A model generated the notes under the pieces. The model ran no database searches. It was not told the DNA's origin and saw nothing but the letters and a program-made list of their open reading frames with translations. Positions 5,629 to 6,861 of a stretch of DNA of 6,861 nucleotides are shown here, one piece after another (position 1 is the stretch's first letter; the number at the start of each line of letters is the position of its first letter). The translations under genes and the position numbers were made by a program. The stretch comes from JABDJZ01 sp047619685 (GTDB lineage: Bacteria; Bacteroidota; Rhodothermia; Rhodothermales; UBA10348): assembly GCA_047619685.1 (NCBI GenBank), contig JBLHLC010000091.1, positions 1 through 6,861 of the forward strand, written 5' to 3'.

Positions 5629-5877
5629 CTATGCCGCCTGGCTGACGTTTGCTACAAAGTGTCCAGACTGGTCGCGGACAACCCGTCCGGAGTTCATGAG
5701 GACACTGGCGGCCCGCTGGTGACGCTCCTGGAGGCGGTCGATCCAGCCGGTGTTTAGCAGGGTCGCGAACAGGTGGTCGGCTTCGACGTCCGTCATCTGT
5801 CCGTTCTCATACCGAACCAGATTGCGTGCGTTGTCGTGGATAGAGTGGCTGAGCTCGAAGCTGGAAAGGGATTTCAT
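5629..5877 (-). CDS. Small conserved-looking hypothetical protein (82 aa)
   Basis: The protein starts MKSLSSFELSHSIHDNARNL, continues VRYENGQMTDVEADHLFATL and LNTGWIDRLQERHQRAASVL, then MNSGRVV. The pattern of YExGxM, an acidic stretch, LxxTGxxxxLQxxxxRxAxxLxxxG recalls a small helical domain common in phage and bacterial hypothetical proteins (possibly the DUF7417 type, from memory). It has no membrane segment, signal peptide or catalytic motif. ATG 5877 is chosen because the recognisable pattern begins just after it. The frame stays open upstream to 6111, but that extension is arginine-rich, lies opposite the lipoprotein gene and is a shadow. The gene precedes the FkbM methyltransferase by 61 bases and is divergent from the lipoprotein gene, with a 110-base region between their starts that should hold both promoters. 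Function unknown. Confidence 0.6.
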   Translation of the reverse strand: MKSLSSFELSHSIHDNARNLVRYENGQMTDVEADHLFATLLNTGWIDRLQERHQRAASVLMNSGRVVRDQSGHFVANVSQAA

Positions 5878-5987
5878 GGCTTTGCTGCAATGATGCAAGC
5901 CACATGCCGCAAAGGGTGTGCCTACGCCGCCAGCGGTTAGATTCCAGGCGGGAACGCTACCTTCGGTCAACCATTTTGAGAAGAGCG

Positions 5988-6557
5988 ATGCACGTTGTTT
6001 TGGGAGGAGTCCTTGCGCTCGGCCTCGCCGGGCTGACCGTCGGCTGTGCCGATCGGGCAGAGACGCCGGCCGAGGGCCCGGCCGCCGAGGCAAGCACCAA
6101 CGTTCCATCATCTTCGTGGGCGCTCCCCGGCTGGAGACAGACCCCTGCCGAGCAACCAGCTGGTTACGAGGGCCCGGTCCAGTGGGACGAGTACCTTCAA
6201 GGCCGAAGCGTCACGGGGGACTTCAACGGTGACGGCGCGGAGGACACGGCCATTTTGTTCGAGCGGGATCCGGCAGACGATATCCTGGAATCTATGTACG
6301 GCGACCGAGCAGAGGCCGCCAAGGGGTTTGTCCTCGAGTTTGGACTGGTTGCGTTCCTGTCGTCCGCCTCGGGTGAGATGCAACCGGTTGAGATCACATC
6401 CCGAGTAGGCGGAATTGGCCTGTATGGCCTGGACATGCGGCTGGGAGGGGACGGCACAGAGGACGCGATCGACTTGATAAAGTATGACTCGTCCAATTTC
6501 CTTTACCGTTGGAACGGAGCCACGTCGGCCTTCGATGAGGTGCCCGAAGGGGACTAG
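5988..6557 (+). CDS. Putative lipoprotein with an EF-hand-like / FG-GAP calcium-binding loop
   Basis: A 189-residue secreted protein. The hydrophobic segment HVVLGGVLALGLAGLTVGC ends at a lipobox-like TVGC with C20, so signal peptidase II cleavage and lipidation are expected. The mature protein starts C-A-D-R, followed by an Ala/Glu/Pro-rich linker to about residue 40. DFNGDGAED at 78-86 is a D-x-N-x-D-G-x-x-D calcium-binding loop as in FG-GAP or dockerin-type repeats. A second, weaker GGDGTEDAIDL lies at 153-163. The C-terminal ~100 residues look like a small beta-rich domain of unknown family. ATG 5988 has GAGAAGAG just upstream as ribosome binding site, but the n-region then lacks Lys or Arg. 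An in-frame TTG at 5976 would add MRRA and give a better signal peptide, so the true start could be there. A longer start at 5904 is unlikely. Function unknown; probably outer-membrane anchored. Confidence 0.72.
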   Translation: MHVVLGGVLALGLAGLTVGCADRAETPAEGPAAEASTNVPSSSWALPGWRQTPAEQPAGYEGPVQWDEYLQGRSVTGDFNGDGAEDTAILFERDPADDILESMYGDRAEAAKGFVLEFGLVAFLSSASGEMQPVEITSRVGGIGLYGLDMRLGGDGTEDAIDLIKYDSSNFLYRWNGATSAFDEVPEGD

Positions 6558-6599
6558 GAGTGTCTGACGCCCTTGATGTTGGCTTGACAGGCCGGAGCC

Positions 6600-6613
6600 G
6601 TCCGTTATCGGAC
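6600..6613. promoter_or_regulatory. Dyad upstream of the sigma-54 promoter (candidate enhancer-binding site)
   Basis: GTCCG-TTAT-CGGAC is a perfect 5-bp inverted repeat with a 4-base centre. It is centred about 108 bases upstream of the start point predicted from the sigma-54 element, within the usual range for bacterial enhancer-binding protein sites. It lies in the non-coding gap after the lipoprotein gene. A role as enhancer is inference from position; no activator gene is in the window. Confidence 0.35.
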
Positions 6614-6688
6614 ATGCCCTGAGCGGCTGCGGTCACCCTCGGACGCGGAAAAGGGATAAAAACGGGCTTTGGACGCTTTTTGGGGAGG

Positions 6689-6704
6689 TGGCACGGGCCT
6701 TGCA
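6689..6704 (+). promoter_or_regulatory. Sigma-54 (RpoN) promoter
   Basis: TGGCACG (6689-6695), four bases, then TTGCA (6700-6704) matches the sigma-54 consensus TGGCACG-N4-TTGCA at every defined position, including the invariant GG (-24) and GC (-12) at correct spacing. Transcription would start near 6714-6716, about 24 bases before the GTG of the permease gene. It is in the right orientation and in non-coding DNA. Sigma-54 promoters need an ATP-dependent enhancer-binding activator, so this gene should be silent without a specific signal. Confidence 0.85.
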
Positions 6705-6738
6705 AACCTCTAGTCTGTTAGAAATCAACCTCCCTGCC

Positions 6739-6861
6739 GTGCTACGAAACTACTTTGTTGTCGCCTTGAGATCGATGCGACACCACCCCGCATTTGCTGC
6801 GATCAACATCGTTGGCCTTTCGGTCAGCATGGCGGTCGGCCTTGTCTTGATTCTGTTTCTT
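6739..6861 (+). CDS. MacB/FtsX-like ABC transporter permease, N-terminal end, cut by the right window edge
   Basis: From GTG 6739 the frame is open to the window edge for 41 codons, encoding MLRNYFVVALRSMRHHPAFA followed by AINIVGLSVSMAVGLVLILF. This is the classic start of the MacB-like permease family: a basic cytoplasmic stretch MLxNYxxxALRxxxxHxxF, then the first transmembrane helix beginning INIxGLxxxMAxxL. Full-length members are about 780-820 residues with two periplasmic core domains and four helices, and work with a LolD/MacB-like ATPase to export or move substrates in the cell envelope. The GTG is chosen because the family begins exactly there; no Shine-Dalgarno is evident. It sits about 24 bases after the predicted sigma-54 transcription start. 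The same family appears as relics at 716-1045 and 4785-4868. Confidence 0.85.
   Translation, partial: MLRNYFVVALRSMRHHPAFAAINIVGLSVSMAVGLVLILFL

Noticed and set aside
5154..5645. 163-codon plus-strand ORF opposite the FkbM gene
   Set aside because: The minus strand carries clear methyltransferase motifs; the plus frame shows none.
5878..6111. N-terminal extension of the small minus-strand gene up to an ATG at 6111
   Set aside because: The extension is arginine-rich, has no recognisable pattern and lies opposite the start of the lipoprotein gene.

Overview
The window (about 57-58% GC by eye) looks like chromosomal DNA from a Gram-negative-type bacterium. One product is a lipoprotein and several pieces belong to the MacB/FtsX-like ABC permease family, which is expanded in Acidobacteriota, Bacteroidota/Rhodothermota, Gemmatimonadota and relatives. 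A near-consensus sigma-54 promoter supports an RpoN-using lineage. No rRNA, tRNA, CRISPR array or intact mobile element was seen, and the phylum cannot be fixed from this sequence.

Layout. 1-535 (-) is the N-terminal part of a COG3618-type amidohydrolase that runs off the left edge. A short ankyrin-repeat C-terminal relic (540-614, -) ends four bases before its start. 716-1045 (-) is a decayed internal piece of an FtsX-like permease. 1046-1312 is intergenic and holds an AT-rich dyad. 1313-3613 (+) is the main intact gene: a CPA2 cation:proton antiporter fused to a TrkA/RCK-like regulatory part and a PTS EIIA domain. Five bases later, 3619-4227 (+) is a chimeric ORF: the first ~34 residues look like the start of a second CPA2 antiporter, and the rest is the C-terminal part of a zinc-type (MDR) oxidoreductase. 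4388-4594 (+) is a HicB-like antitoxin, followed by a hicA toxin gene wrecked by an internal, frame-breaking deletion (4596-4707). 4785-4868 (-) is the N-terminal stub of another FtsX-like permease, with its ribosome binding site still present. 4908-5567 (-) is an FkbM-family methyltransferase and 5629-5877 (-) a small unknown protein. 5988-6557 (+) is a lipoprotein with an EF-hand-like Ca-binding loop. 6739-6861 (+) is the start of an FtsX-like permease running off the right edge, behind a sigma-54 promoter and an upstream dyad.

Reading the parts together. The two best-supported working units are the antiporter gene, perhaps under the AT-rich dyad, and the sigma-54-driven permease at the right edge. 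Around them the window is rich in partial genes: an ankyrin end, a permease middle, an antiporter/MDR fusion, a gutted hicA and a permease start. Each keeps recognisable coding sequence up to an abrupt break, which points to repeated deletion or recombination rather than slow point-mutation decay. Both permease relics are on the minus strand in N-to-C order, so they may be the two sides of one gene split by the antiporter-hic segment. I see no clear new multi-gene system. The notable content is this mosaic, the antiporter-EIIA fusion and the sigma-54 permease promoter.
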